In this document: positions 54,366 to 64,000 of the stretch, in pieces
Position numbering within the stretch: the first letter of the stretch is position 1
Layout of the letters: every line of letters starts with the position of its first letter
Assembly: GCA_946811185.2 (NCBI GenBank)
Contig: OX328099.1
Location: forward strand, 39,171,299-39,235,298
Direction: 5' to 3'
DNA from: Hippopus hippopus
Taxonomy: Eukaryota > Mollusca > Bivalvia > Cardiida > Cardiidae
DNA length: 64,000 nucleotides
Translations under genes and position numbers: made by a program
Notes under the pieces: generated by a model
What the model saw: the letters and a program-made list of their open reading frames with translations, nothing else
The model's database searches: none
What the model was told of the DNA's origin: nothing

Positions 54366-55479
54366 GGATGTGCATATTTCTGCCACGAGATACGAAATAA
54401 CTATTGTGATAATTTAAGTGAACTATGGCGATTAAACAAACTTTCCAGGAAATATTATCTAGATAATAAAAAGTCTCATGATAAAAATATCATGATAATT
54501 CTCACTGTTGTCACCATTTTTTTACGTTCGTGCCCACAAATGACATTCACGGTTATCTCTATAATTACATAAGGTTTCAGAACATCTTCGTCTCCAACCA
54601 TATGAATTCTCCTTTTCCCTGAATGGTTTTAAAATCATTTGTAACAGGCATTTTGTGTTGTGTTTGTGTTTAACAGACTTCAATTCATTTCATGTGTCAA
54701 AATTTACCAATTAAGCTACAATTTTAAGTAACTTGAATGTTAACTTACTGTCATCTTCTAAAGAAAAAAACTACCCAGTTCATCCAAATGGTGAATTTTT
54801 CTATACACCGATGTCGAGAAACAGGCGAAACTATCAAGACAAATTTATCTCAAATGTCAGTTTCATGCAGGAATGAGAAATTTTGTGTTAAAATACTTAC
54901 TGATCATTGTAAAATTTTCTTATCAAGGTATTTTTTTCAGAAAACTTTTCACTATCTAGATAAAATTTCCTGGAAACTTTATCGTGATAGTTTTCTGAAA
55001 CTATCATGATAGTTATCTTGTATCTCTGGCAGAAATATGCCAGCATAGGACAAGTCCAAAATTTTATCATTATGCTAAAGGGTTACAGGACAGGTACAAA
55101 ATGAGTTTCTGATGTTGACTTGATGATTTTGTGAGAAAGCAGGTTCAATTTTGCTATTTCTTGTGGAATTATTTGGTACATGTGACCGCTTTTTGTGACA
55201 TTGTCTGCAACCAGAATGAGCCTCTTTTATCTCTGATTTACAAGGGGTACTTGTGTATGAGAAGGAACACCAAAAAATTTCATTCCCCTTGATGCCAACT
55301 TTCTCTACCCTTTTGTATGGAGGCAAGAAGGCATACATTCTAGAGCGGTACTCCCACTTTGTCAGAGAAATAGCAGCATTTTCATCAAATTTTTATTTTC
55401 AATGTACCAAAAAACTTACCAGTGTGACACCACTAACACTTTCACAACAAAGAGGACCCCCTACCCACTAGAGATTTAC
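54366..55479. other. Intron A-B sequence, no gene recognised
   Basis: A family A end fragment lies at 55040-55086 ('aagtccaaaattttatcatt'). A small hairpin-like 'atcgtgatagttttctgaaa' + 'ctatcatgat' lies near 54980-55010. Nothing else can be named. Confidence 0.4.
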
Positions 55480-55689
55480 TTGTCACCACACAACAAAGGT
55501 TAAGGTTTGTCCAAACTAAAAGTACTTGCAGATGACAAATTAAATGTGGGTCAAATAATGAGACTTTCTGTGAAAGGGTGGACAGCATTTTAGGAAAATA
55601 AGAAAATGCTGGTTACTAGCATTTTCTTCTTTTCACAGGGTGTTTTACAGGGTGCCCTTTGTCAGTGGGATTGTGCGGTAAATGATTAA
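55480..55689 (+). mobile_element. Family A MITE
   Basis: 'tgtcaccacacaacaaaggt' to 'gattgtgcggtaaatgattaa'. Palindrome diverged, center 'ctggttactag'. Confidence 0.7.
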
Positions 55690-56050
55690 TGACCTTTGAA
55701 GAATAGAACTTCCTACTGATGGTTTGGCTGTAGAATGTTTGTTTATTCACCTATCTCTGCATACCTGGAGTTTCTCTACCAATACTGTAGCAAAACCAAT
55801 TTCAAGCCCCTGCCTTCTGTCCCAGGTAAACAATGCAGTTGTGAGAGAAGAAACAATGCTGTTGAAATGCCTATGGCATAAGAAAAAGTTTTAAATCTAA
55901 CCTGAGACAGGAATTTAACTCTTGACAAATCTGAAAAAGCCATTCGGCCATTCAACTCCAAGACTAGTTGATCAAGCAATGCTTTTTTTTTTCTGTAAAG
56001 ATCATTTTGAAGCTCATTTCTATTTTCGTAACAATGTAGAATCAACTCAC

Positions 56051-56410
56051 CGGTATCTATTGACAGTGATTTCCTAGACCCAGTTTTACTGTTTGGACGA
56101 CGTATATTTCCCAGATAATCCAATTCTTTAGACTTTGGTTTAGTTCTATCACCGTCAATGAAAGTGTTCTGCCGTCCATCCTCCCCCTGATTTCGACTGC
56201 TTACCTCATTCCCATACAGTATATCAGCTGTTGAATACGGAACTGTTGGAGTACTGGATGAACTGTAAGGAAATACAAGTTGCAGTTTAAGTAGCGGTTC
56301 TAAGGGAGGTAATCCAAGCCTTGGGTTTAGAACTGCAAATGGTCCACTGTAGGTTTTGAAATTTGGTACTGGTCTAACACAAACTGGCATAGCTGGGTAA
56401 TTGCGTTGAT
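56051..56410 (-). CDS. Unidentified Ser/Asn/Gln-rich protein, exon A (most 5' exon seen)
   Basis: 360 bases between the acceptor cgactttcag and the donor ATACCG|GTGAGT, both phase 1. The peptide contains QRNYPAMPVCVRPVPNFKTY, a proline/hydrophobic segment LGLPPLEPLLKLQLVFPY, a Ser/Thr-rich part, and a basic part with KPKSKELDYLGNIRRP and KTGSRKSLSID that has the look of kinase-substrate sequence. The gene's start must lie upstream to the right (the exon begins inside a codon), in or beyond the rest of the window; I found no further exon up to 64000. The joined reading frame of A-D is about 337 residues with no stop, and the three in-phase splices are the main evidence that these exons belong together. 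Family not recognised. Confidence 0.7.
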
Positions 56411-57469
56411 CTGAAAGTCGCCTTATTGATAACATCATTATTTATTAAAGTAATCCAATTTTTACAAAGTGCCTTCTTAAAAAATTCAATCATTCATACA
56501 TGTGTTAATGTAACTAATCTAGTTAAAGCTAAAACTACAAAGTCATGTACATAATGCGTAATCCATCACAGTGAACTGATTCACTTGTAAAACATAATGC
56601 TTCTTAGTGTTCATGATTACAAAATGGTTCCCACTTCAGTACCAAGATCCAAGGATACTCTTACAATCCCAGTAAACCAATCAATATTGAACCTTGCTGA
56701 AACCAATTAAAGGAAAGTTTTTATTAGATTTATGGTCATTTTAGCACCTTTCTCTGTGCAAGAACTAATATCTAATGTAGAGAGGATGGTGGCATACTAG
56801 AAATTCTCTCCCAAACATTGTCTCACTTGCTACTTCCTGTAAAGCTGTGCACAACAAATCACTTGTAAAATTATTGATAATGGGCATGTTTCAAGGTTAA
56901 TACAAGGTTACATGTGAAAGTAATTTCTAATTATGGGTGTATTTTCCCCATTACCTGACTATTTTCATCTATGTTTGGCTGCAGGTTGTAAAATGGTTGA
57001 ATGATATAACATGTGTTACATGTAAGCCATACTTTCATAATAGTTGAACATTTTACATTTTAGCCGGACAACAAAATTTTTGGACATGTCTGAATACTTC
57101 TTAATTCCATTAGCGGAGCTCTTCAAGTCAAAAGCATGTTTAGACTTACTACTGGGACCATAAGTAAACAAAACTCAATGGCATCATAATTATATGCAGT
57201 GCAACCAAATGCAACTATCTATACTAACAGAGGCATATTTCATTGAAATGCAACACCTATTAAGTTTACACTAGGTTTTTTTTTTTTCTCATTTATTATT
57301 CTTGTCATGGGTAACTTTGTCTTTACCAGTGTATGTCATGATAATTTTGCACTGTCCTGTGAGACTTGTTCATTTTCCAACCAACCACAGGAGTGCCCAG
57401 AGACATAACTCTATCTGACTAACAAAAAAAAAACTGTAAGCATTCCTGATGTCATTATATAATCAAATG
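56411..57469. other. Upstream intron of the unidentified gene, nothing recognised
   Basis: AT-rich. A trace of a family A left end ('gacaacaaaatttttggaca') is at 57066-57090. No exon with matching phase was found. Confidence 0.4.
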
Positions 57470-57627
57470 AAACTAAAAGGATGGAATTTGTCATGGAAAT
57501 TTTGGAATATGTTGTAGGAAACAAAGAAAATGCTGGTGACCAGAATTTTCTCATTTTCCAAGAATGTTTTCAAAGGTTTTCTTGGTTGGGATTCATTAAA
57601 ACACAGGATTGTATAGTAAAGGGCTAA
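57470..57627 (+). mobile_element. Family A MITE, left part degraded
   Basis: 'atgctggtgaccagaatttt', 'cttggttgggattcattaaa', end 'ggattgtatagtaaagggct'. Confidence 0.6.
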
Positions 57628-57743
57628 ATCTTTCATAACTAATGCACATTCTATAAAAATGCAAATCTAGACATGACATATGTTAGAAATCGACAGTATA
57701 TTATGTATGAGAAGAAAACAATCTTCACTTTTTGCGTATCACC

Positions 57744-57963
57744 CTAACTCTTTAACATACAACCTTATTTTAGACTGGTCCAAATTTAAAGCATTACTTT
57801 TGCAGATGACAAATGTTGCTTGAATGGTGAGATTTTTCTTTGAAAGGGTAGAAAATATTATCGGAAAAGGAATGCGTTTACCAGCATTTTCTCCTTTTCC
57901 AGCAATGTTTTCAAAAGCCTTTCAGGGTCATCAAAACTCAGGATTGTGTTGGAAAAGGTTGAA
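57744..57963 (+). mobile_element. Family A MITE
   Basis: 'taactctttaacatacaacc' to 'ggattgtgttggaaaaggtt'. The left arm of the palindrome has lost its middle ('ggaaaaggaatgcgtttacc'). Confidence 0.68.
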
Positions 57964-58605
57964 CCACCTGCAGTTTTTCTAATCTTGCTGCAGACTTCTG
58001 TTGAAAACTGAATGTGACGAAAAGGGAAAAGTGATCTGAATGAACAATAAATTACCTGCTTTTTACATGATTTTTTTTACACATATTCATCTATAGAACT
58101 TTTATTTATATTTATTAGCCACTTTACAAAGGTGTTATCTGAGTGATTTGCAAAAAGTTTGTTTAAAAAGATCACGTTTTATGAATAAGATAACAAGCAA
58201 ATAACACTCACACACAGCATACTATTTCATTATTTCAAAAGAAATAGGCATTTCCTCTTAGAATAACAGGTAATGGTACTCATAAATAGTACTTTGATGG
58301 CAGTTTTGGTCAAAATATTACTCAGAATCCTGACACAGGTGTTTTGGTGTCCTCCACCGCCTACAAACACAGTTAAGAGTTGTCACCTCCTGCAAGCAGG
58401 CTTTAATACCTGCAGTTCACATGATGACAAAGGAGAACTTAATCTATTCAAAACAACCCATTCAAATAGGTTAGAGTTATTAAATTCATATTAAAACTTT
58501 TATCAGTGTGAATTTATAGACATGTCTTCCTTTTATTGATTAATTGACAACAGCTAGTGAAAACTCGTCTTTCAATCAGAAATGCAGGACTTAAGAACGG
58601 ATCCC

Positions 58606-58833
58606 TTAACCCTTTACCACACAATCAAGACTTTTAACTACCCTGAGAAAGGGGCCTTTTGAAGACATTGTGGGACAAGGAGAAAATGCTGGTAACCAGC
58701 ATTTTCTCTTTATCCCACAATATTTTCTACCCTTCCAAAACAAATTTCAATTTTTCAGTCACATTTATTTAGTTGTCTGCAAATGCTTTCAATTTGGACT
58801 TGCTGAATTTTTTGTCATTTGGTAAAGAGTTAA
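58606..58833 (-). mobile_element. Family A TTAA-MITE, reverse, both TTAA sites
   Basis: 228 bases. TTAACCCTTTACCACACAATC at the left and 'tttggtaaagagttaa' at the right show the CCCTTT/CTCTTT terminal repeats best. Palindrome 58664-58728. Confidence 0.87.
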
Positions 58834-58867
58834 TCCTATTTCTTCATCTTTTTATTCTTCCTATGCT

Positions 58868-58988
58868 CAAGTTGGTTGTTAGACAAAAAGGATTTTGCGG
58901 ATCCATGATTATGTGATCACTTGCTTGGTTTGATGCATTACGGAGATGCAATAAACCCCCGTTTGCCAAAGCCCTGCTCAAATAGTTG
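58868..58988. mobile_element. Family B MITE, one half
   Basis: 'gttgttagacaaaaaggatt', 'gatccatgattatgtgatca', 'gagatgcaataaacccccgt' + 'ttgccaaagccctgctcaaa'. Confidence 0.55.
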
Positions 58989-59022
58989 GACAGGTCCAAA
59001 TTTGTCCCCAGTATCCCATGGG

Positions 59023-59175
59023 TTAACCCTTTGGCTGCTAAGCGCCACTCACTGACCTTTTGCAGACAGTTTAAATTAAGATCAGACTGCACTGTCCGAT
59101 AAGGAGATATTATCCCCGAAACATGACTTTGAAATAGCAATATTTGGGTTTCAGCTATTTAGCAGGATTAGGGTT
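59023..59175 (-). mobile_element. Family C repeat with clear TTAA end
   Basis: TTAACCCTTTGGCTGCTAAGC, then 'agatcagactgcactgtccg' and 'tatttagcaggattagggtt'. Its end CCCTTT after TTAA resembles family A, though the interior is unrelated. Confidence 0.5.
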
Positions 59176-59340
59176 TATAGTACACATCATCTCAATCTTT
59201 TTCTTGCACAGCTAACGGCTGATCAGTGAATTATTGATATGTTTTTTCCTGCCTTGGACATTAACCCCAACAGAATGCTCTCAAACATGAATATTGTAAC
59301 ACTAACCCAGAAGATATACTGAACAGCAATATTGGAAATC

Positions 59341-59578
59341 TTTACTCTTTAACCAGATGGCAAAAAGTTCAATTAGAATTCTTCATATTGAAAGCATTTA
59401 GAACAGCCAATTTCATGTGGCTACAATGTTGGGATTTGTCTGTCACAGAGTAGAGGACATTACAGGAAAAGGAGAAAATGCTGATTAGCAGTATTTTCTC
59501 ATATTCCCACAGTGTTCTTAAAAGCCTTTTTTTAAAAAAGGATGGTAGAAACACAGCTTTTTTTGGTACAGGTCAAAG
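59341..59578 (+). mobile_element. Family A MITE
   Basis: 'tttactctttaaccagatgg' to 'tttttggtacaggtcaaag'. Palindrome 59456-59521 with center 'ctgattagcag'. Confidence 0.65.
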
Positions 59579-59697
59579 CTTCCTTTTTTAATGATTTAAG
59601 CAACTTAGCATGTTGATCAACATTAGACTGCAAAAAACCTGCAGTCTCATCTTTTTATAAAATCTTACAATGGAACTTAGTAAAACCAATGTTTCAT

Positions 59698-60001
59698 GTT
59701 TGTTTGTTTGGTGTTTAATGCCATTTTTAGCATGATTTCAGTTATATTGTGACTGACAGTGCACCTATCCATGTTTTTCTGGACTGTCTTTAACCAGTTC
59801 TTCATACACAAATCTTTCAAAGACACTGGTTGCTTTCTAACTTGAACATTGTCAAAATAATGTTTAGCTATGAGAGTGCAATGAATTGTGTAAAAATTAC
59901 TGTCATCAACCCTTAGAATTTGACAGAGCTTGGAATAAAGTCTGGGATACCTGGATCTGCAAGTCCTGTATGTTACCATCTAAGCTATGGTCTCAGTGCA
60001 A
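59698..60001 (-). mobile_element. tRNA-SINE, reverse, old
   Basis: 3' end 'tgtttgtttggtgtttaatg' at the left, body 'gcacctatccatgtttttct', head 'catctaagctatggtctcag'. CAATGTTTCAT (59687-59697) and CAATATTTCAT (60002-60012) flank it with one difference. More diverged than the copies at 34.0 and 47.0 kb. Confidence 0.75.
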
Positions 60002-60227
60002 CAATATTTCATAGGGATCAGAACAAATGGGTTTTGTAACTGCATTACCATTATGTTGGTCCTTCTTTCTTAATGAGGGGCAATTTAAACTCAAACACCG
60101 CTAAATTTCAGTTCAAGTGTACAGACTATCCATTTGATTGGCTGGGATCAAATGTCCCAGATCAAGTTTCTCAACAGTAGTGTTCAGAGGTATTAACTGG
60201 CAAGTGCAACTGTGGAATGGTCTTACC

Positions 60228-60446
60228 GTTACTCTTTACCGCAGCACAAAAATTTTATACCTATGCACACTGAAAGCAATAATTATTGCTGACAACAAGT
60301 TAAATGAGACTCAAACAATTGGATGCTTCTGTGAAACAGAAGAAAACATTGTGGAAAAAGAGCATTTGTCGTTTTTTCCATGTTTTTGAGGCTTCTACCT
60401 CAGGATCCTTGAAATTCTGAATTGAGACTGTCTGTTAAAGAGTAAC
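60228..60446 (+). mobile_element. Family A MITE, degenerate
   Basis: 'accgttactctttaccgcag' to 'gactgtctgttaaagagtaa'. Palindrome shortened ('ggaaaaagagcatttgtcgt'). Confidence 0.6.
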
Positions 60447-60734
60447 TTAAACACAAAATTAATATACAGTAATACCTTGAACATATACAGTTAAGTAAAA
60501 GTCACTTTTCAACATTTTGGCTTTTAATATTCACCCAAACCAGATTGAACAATATCAAATTATCCTTATGAAACACTTAGGTTTTGGAAAAATCATGACA
60601 TAAACAGTCTTTTTGTCATGATCCCAACCTTTTTTTTGTCAAGTTATTTTGTTTTTCTATTTCCATGAAAAAAAATTTATATCTTTTCATATTTCCATGT
60701 ACTTTATTACTTTCACCCCTTGTGATATTTCAAA

Positions 60735-60916
60735 AGTTACCGTTAATGGAAAGGAGTAAAATTATCACATTTGTAAGTAGCAGTTTCCTCCTTTTCCTGT
60801 AATGTTTTCTACCCTATCAGAGAAAATCAGCTCCTTTTTCGCCAATTTGAAATTATCATCTTCAGATACTTTCAAATTCACAGAGTCCATATTTTTTTTG
60901 TGCAGTAAAAGGTTAA
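60735..60916 (-). mobile_element. Family A MITE, degenerate
   Basis: 'cctccttttcctgtaatgtt' + 'ttctaccctatcagag', end 'tgtgcagtaaaaggttaa'. Confidence 0.55.
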
Positions 60917-61561
60917 AGGCCCAATGCTACAACAATGTGAGAGTTAAAATGCACTTTAATTATATCACACTACTTCAGAGTACGGACATTTTTGTAAAGA
61001 TGACAATCTGTCAATGTACAGTAGGTCCATGTGTTAATCACTGGCTGAAAAAATGAATTTTAAAACCAGGTAAAAATTAAACAAAAGTTAGAGCAATCTG
61101 GCAACATTTGTTCTAGTTTTAAAATTCATTTTTCTGCCAGCAACTAATACTTGCACCTACTGTACAATGAAAGATTATGTTTGACATGAAAATTTCCATA
61201 CTTTTGAATGGTATTATTTGGTATAGTAAGTGTAATTTAAAACCCACATTGTTTACTTTTGGTCGCTATTGGGCCTTTTAGTCACCATGAATATTCTTAC
61301 TTTGCAATACCAGAGGTACTTTATGTCAGGAGTAAAAACTCTAATTCCTTGTCACACTGGCTGATATCGAACCTTGTAAAACTTGGAAAAGTCACACAAA
61401 GTAGACATATTAAAAGGAAACAAAAACTACATTTTCTTCCATGATATGGAACCGATGTTGGAAAAGCGGCATTGCTTGCCACAAGAAATGGCTCCTTTTC
61501 CAACAGTATCTTCGATACTTTTCTAAAAGATCCTTTTATTTCTGTTGTAATGGGTTGTTGA

Positions 61562-61720
61562 TTACCCCTTTACCACACAATCCAGCCTTTTAGTGACAAG
61601 CCTTTCGAAAAAATTGTGGGAACAGGAGAAAATGCTGGTTTTGGGTCTCACTAATTTTGTCTTCTGCCAAAGCTTTCAACTTGGACAGGTCGAAAATTCT
61701 GTTCTTTATTAAAGAGCTAA
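61562..61720 (-). mobile_element. Family A MITE, reverse, internally deleted
   Basis: Left end 'tacccctttaccacacaatc', left palindrome arm 'gagaaaatgctggtt' cut at the palindrome center, right part resuming 'tttgtcttctgccaaagctt', end 'ctttattaaagagctaa'. Confidence 0.65.
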
Positions 61721-61860
61721 CACTTTGCCAAACAATAAAATTTTACATTTGTCTATATTGAAAGCATTTCCAGATGCCAATATAAACGCAACTCAAAAAT
61801 TTGAATTTATTTTTAGAAGACTAGAAGACATTGCCAAAGAAGGAGAATCAAAGAATCACA
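61717..61860 (+). mobile_element. Family A MITE, left half, abutting the previous copy
   Basis: 'ctaacactttgccaaacaat', 'attgaaagcatttccagatg', 'gaagacattgccaaagaagg', then truncated. Confidence 0.6.
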
Positions 61861-62608
61861 CGCAGAATCAAAGCGTGGCTTCAGAAATTATGGGTGGCGA
61901 CTAAATCTCGTACATGAAACCTTATTGGCTGATTGTGTGAAAATTGTGTGTGGAATGCATATGGGGAGTGGTGAAATTGCCATTCAGTTTGATTAGCATT
62001 GCATGGTGTGTATGCACGTAATGGTGTGTAACTCAACAAAACCACAATGACAGATGTAAACTTCCGCTAGATTAGCATTTCTCCATCTGAGATTTTGCCA
62101 AATTTTAAGTGCTTTAAGTGTATGTTAAATGTCAAAAAATGCACTTGCCCGTTCCGACGAGTCTGGTATTTTTAGTACTCGCCAGAAGTCAAAGATCACT
62201 CGCCAATGCGAGCGGGCAAGTGGAATTTTACATCCCTACTTCTTTGAAGTGACACAACTAAGGCAAGCAAACATTATGGTCACAATATTTAAGAATGGTA
62301 AAAGACACAATATCATACTGGTTACCATATGAAAATACATGACAAATGTTTATAGATTCAGGCCACTCTTTCGGTGATAAACATTACACAGTTTTACTTG
62401 CCAAATTGTAAACTGCTAGTTCAATTGTCCATAGGATTATTTACATTTCTGAAAATATAATGTGAACTACTGAGAAGAGTCAATAAACTATAGATCTACA
62501 AACAAACTAGGAGCCTGCCAATAACAACACATTGATCTGTAATTTCCTCCTGAATCTCATTTTCAATACAACCTCTAGCCATAGAAAATTCCTACAATCT
62601 AGATCTCG
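61861..62608. other. No gene recognised
   Basis: Contains an inverted pair 'gcacttgcccgttc' (62141) and 'gagcgggcaagtg' (62210), followed by 'gaattttacatcccta', a possible fragment of a small transposon; part of it recurs near 16.3 kb. No frame can be supported. Confidence 0.4.
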
Positions 62609-62731
62609 AACCCTTTACCATACAATCCCATCTTTCAACAACCCTGAAGAGGGAAAATTTTGAAAAAAAAATGTAGTTAAAGGAGAAAATGCTGGAAACC
62701 AGTGTTTGAAGGATAATCTTCTGACCAACAT
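62609..62731 (-). mobile_element. Family A MITE, left half
   Basis: 'cgaaccctttaccatacaat', 'atgtagttaaaggagaaaat', 'gctggaaaccagtgtttg'. Cut before the right arm. Confidence 0.6.
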
Positions 62732-62939
62732 TCAACCCTTTACCACACAATGGCAAGTTGTAACGACCTTGACAAGAAGTCTTTCAAAAACATTGCAGGA
62801 AAAAGAGAAAATGCAAGTGACCAGCATTTTCCTACCCTTCTAAAAGCAAAATTCAGTGTCTGAGCCATACTTAAGTTGTCATCTGCAAATGCTTTCAATT
62901 TGGACCAGTCTAAAACTTTGTCCTTTGGTAAAGAGTTAA
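62732..62939 (-). mobile_element. Family A MITE, reverse
   Basis: 'tcaaccctttaccacacaat' to 'cctttggtaaagagttaa'. The right palindrome arm is mostly deleted ('gtgaccagcattttcctacc'). Confidence 0.72.
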
Positions 62940-63452
62940 TTTGATGTCTGCAAAAATTGAATGCTGGGCAGTCAAGTTTTTTTTTTGTCTGAAAAAGAGT
63001 TAAAGCTCTTAACACATGAAATGGATTTCTTAAATCTGGGAAAACAGACAAAAACCCTGCAATTTTACAAGTAGTTTTTGCAAGAAAAATTCAAACAGTC
63101 AATAGTGTAGATTAAGGGCTAGTCTACCAGCTGAACTTGATCTATACTGCAGCCTTAGCAGAATGATCCTATTAGATCTACGTTGTTCAGTCCAATAGCA
63201 TGCAAATATTACATTTCACTTTTCTTCAGTAAACGGTCTTTGAGAACATTGTTGAATTAAGAGAAAATGCTTGTTACATTAGTAAGCTATTGCTTCTTCC
63301 CCACTGTTTTTATACAAATATATGAGAGTTATTCCCCCTTTTCTCTGCAAGTTTCTCTGTTTGATATGTCTGAAAATCCTGTTGAGCATTGGGTCAAACC
63401 AGAATTTCATCTTCAAAAAAAGCTGACCCCTCTAGCTCCTATTATATGTAAA

Positions 63453-63594
63453 ATAATCCTTTACCACATAATCCTGAGTTTTTACGACCCTAAGCAAGAA
63501 TACTTTTGAAAACATGGTGGGAAAAGGAGAAAATGCTTGTAACCACCATTTTCTCCTTTTCCCACAATGTTTTCTATCCTATAAATGACGGAAG
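63453..63594 (-). mobile_element. Family A MITE, reverse, right part missing
   Basis: 'ataatcctttaccacataat', palindrome 63510-63572 ('gaaaatgcttgtaaccacca' center), stops at 'tatcctataaatgacgg'. Confidence 0.68.
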
Positions 63595-64000
63595 CCATCT
63601 GTTAAAGCCGCAGTAAAGCCAAAAGTAGGTAATTTTTACTGTTTACAACTCGAAAATATATCGGATAACCCATCACAACACACATATATAAGATTAGAGA
63701 AAACCCGAACGTGTCAGTTACTGCACTGGTTGCCATGATATACGCGTGCAAAAATGCATGGAGAAGCCCGTCGATTTCACAGACGCCATTGATCGAGACA
63801 ACCTTCATTATCGTTCGTGTTTATTCGAACTAGGTCTTCGAGAACGTCATGTGATAACATTGCATCTCATTAGTGCTATGACGTAGTAGACAGGACTATT
63901 GTTTACAATTCCAACATTATGTTTTCTTATTTAGATGTACTAAACTTTTCCTGTATTGATGATAAATGAATAAGCGATGATCAGCCTGTGTCGTTGTTTC
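63595..64000. other. Higher-CpG stretch at the right edge, unassigned
   Basis: From about 63650 the sequence has more CpG than its surroundings and includes a 'atgacgtag' CRE-like site at ~63879. This could be the 5' region of a gene lying to the right, or another repeat. Only short frames are present. Confidence 0.3.

Noticed and set aside
61441..61510. Another family A palindrome
   Set aside because: Only the outer ~10 bases (gttggaaaag / cttttccaac) pair; the inner sequence does not match the family and no termini are present.

Overview
The window reads as nuclear DNA of a metazoan, most likely a heteroconch bivalve (clam). Exons are small and AT-rich and are separated by long repeat-filled introns. 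The mobile DNA is of a kind described in bivalves: pearl-type elements with ~158-bp tandem cores and a 4-bp microsatellite, tRNA-derived SINEs, and elements opening with an 'aagagggcc..ggccctggatcgctc' type sequence. The species call is an inference; no database was searched.

Four host genes can be supported. (1) 816-1040 (+): the RGG-rich C-terminal exon of a DEAD-box helicase resembling DDX43. (2) 14327-12684 (-): a complete ZDHHC9/14/18-type palmitoyltransferase in two coding exons, with the catalytic motif DHHCPM instead of the usual DHHCPW. (3) 23173-25396 (+): a two-exon gene for the mitochondrial TIM22-complex subunit TIMM29. (4) 56410-35286 (-): the last four coding exons of an unidentified Ser/Asn/Gln-rich protein. 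Its introns are all phase 1, and one ~16-kb intron is packed with transposons.

The rest is mobile or repeated DNA. The commonest is family A, a TTAA-flanked MITE of ~230 bp with about 50 whole or broken copies. Its CCCTTT-type ends suggest piggyBac, and its centre is a ~64-bp near-perfect palindrome. Two other small fold-back families (B and C) occur in several copies. Helentron/pearl-like elements (2.5-3.9, 4.6-5.3, 10.8-11.4, 31.5-32.1, 33.7-34.8, 38.8-40.1, 47.4-49.5, 49.6-52.0 and 52.5-53.6 kb) end in a hairpin followed by a gagctaa-type terminus, or in a related hairpin. Full and partial tRNA-derived SINEs, a nearly intact mariner (42.3-43.7 kb) and a dead non-LTR retrotransposon (14.5-15.9 kb) complete the set.

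The most interesting signals are structural. Helentron-like cores repeat at exact periods of 145 and 166 bp. The same elements carry a perfect palindromic RFX X-box sequence and direct repeats of nuclear-receptor-type half sites. Substitutions shared by both arms of single family A palindromes suggest that the arms correct each other. Several nested insertions with clear target duplications give a relative order of events.
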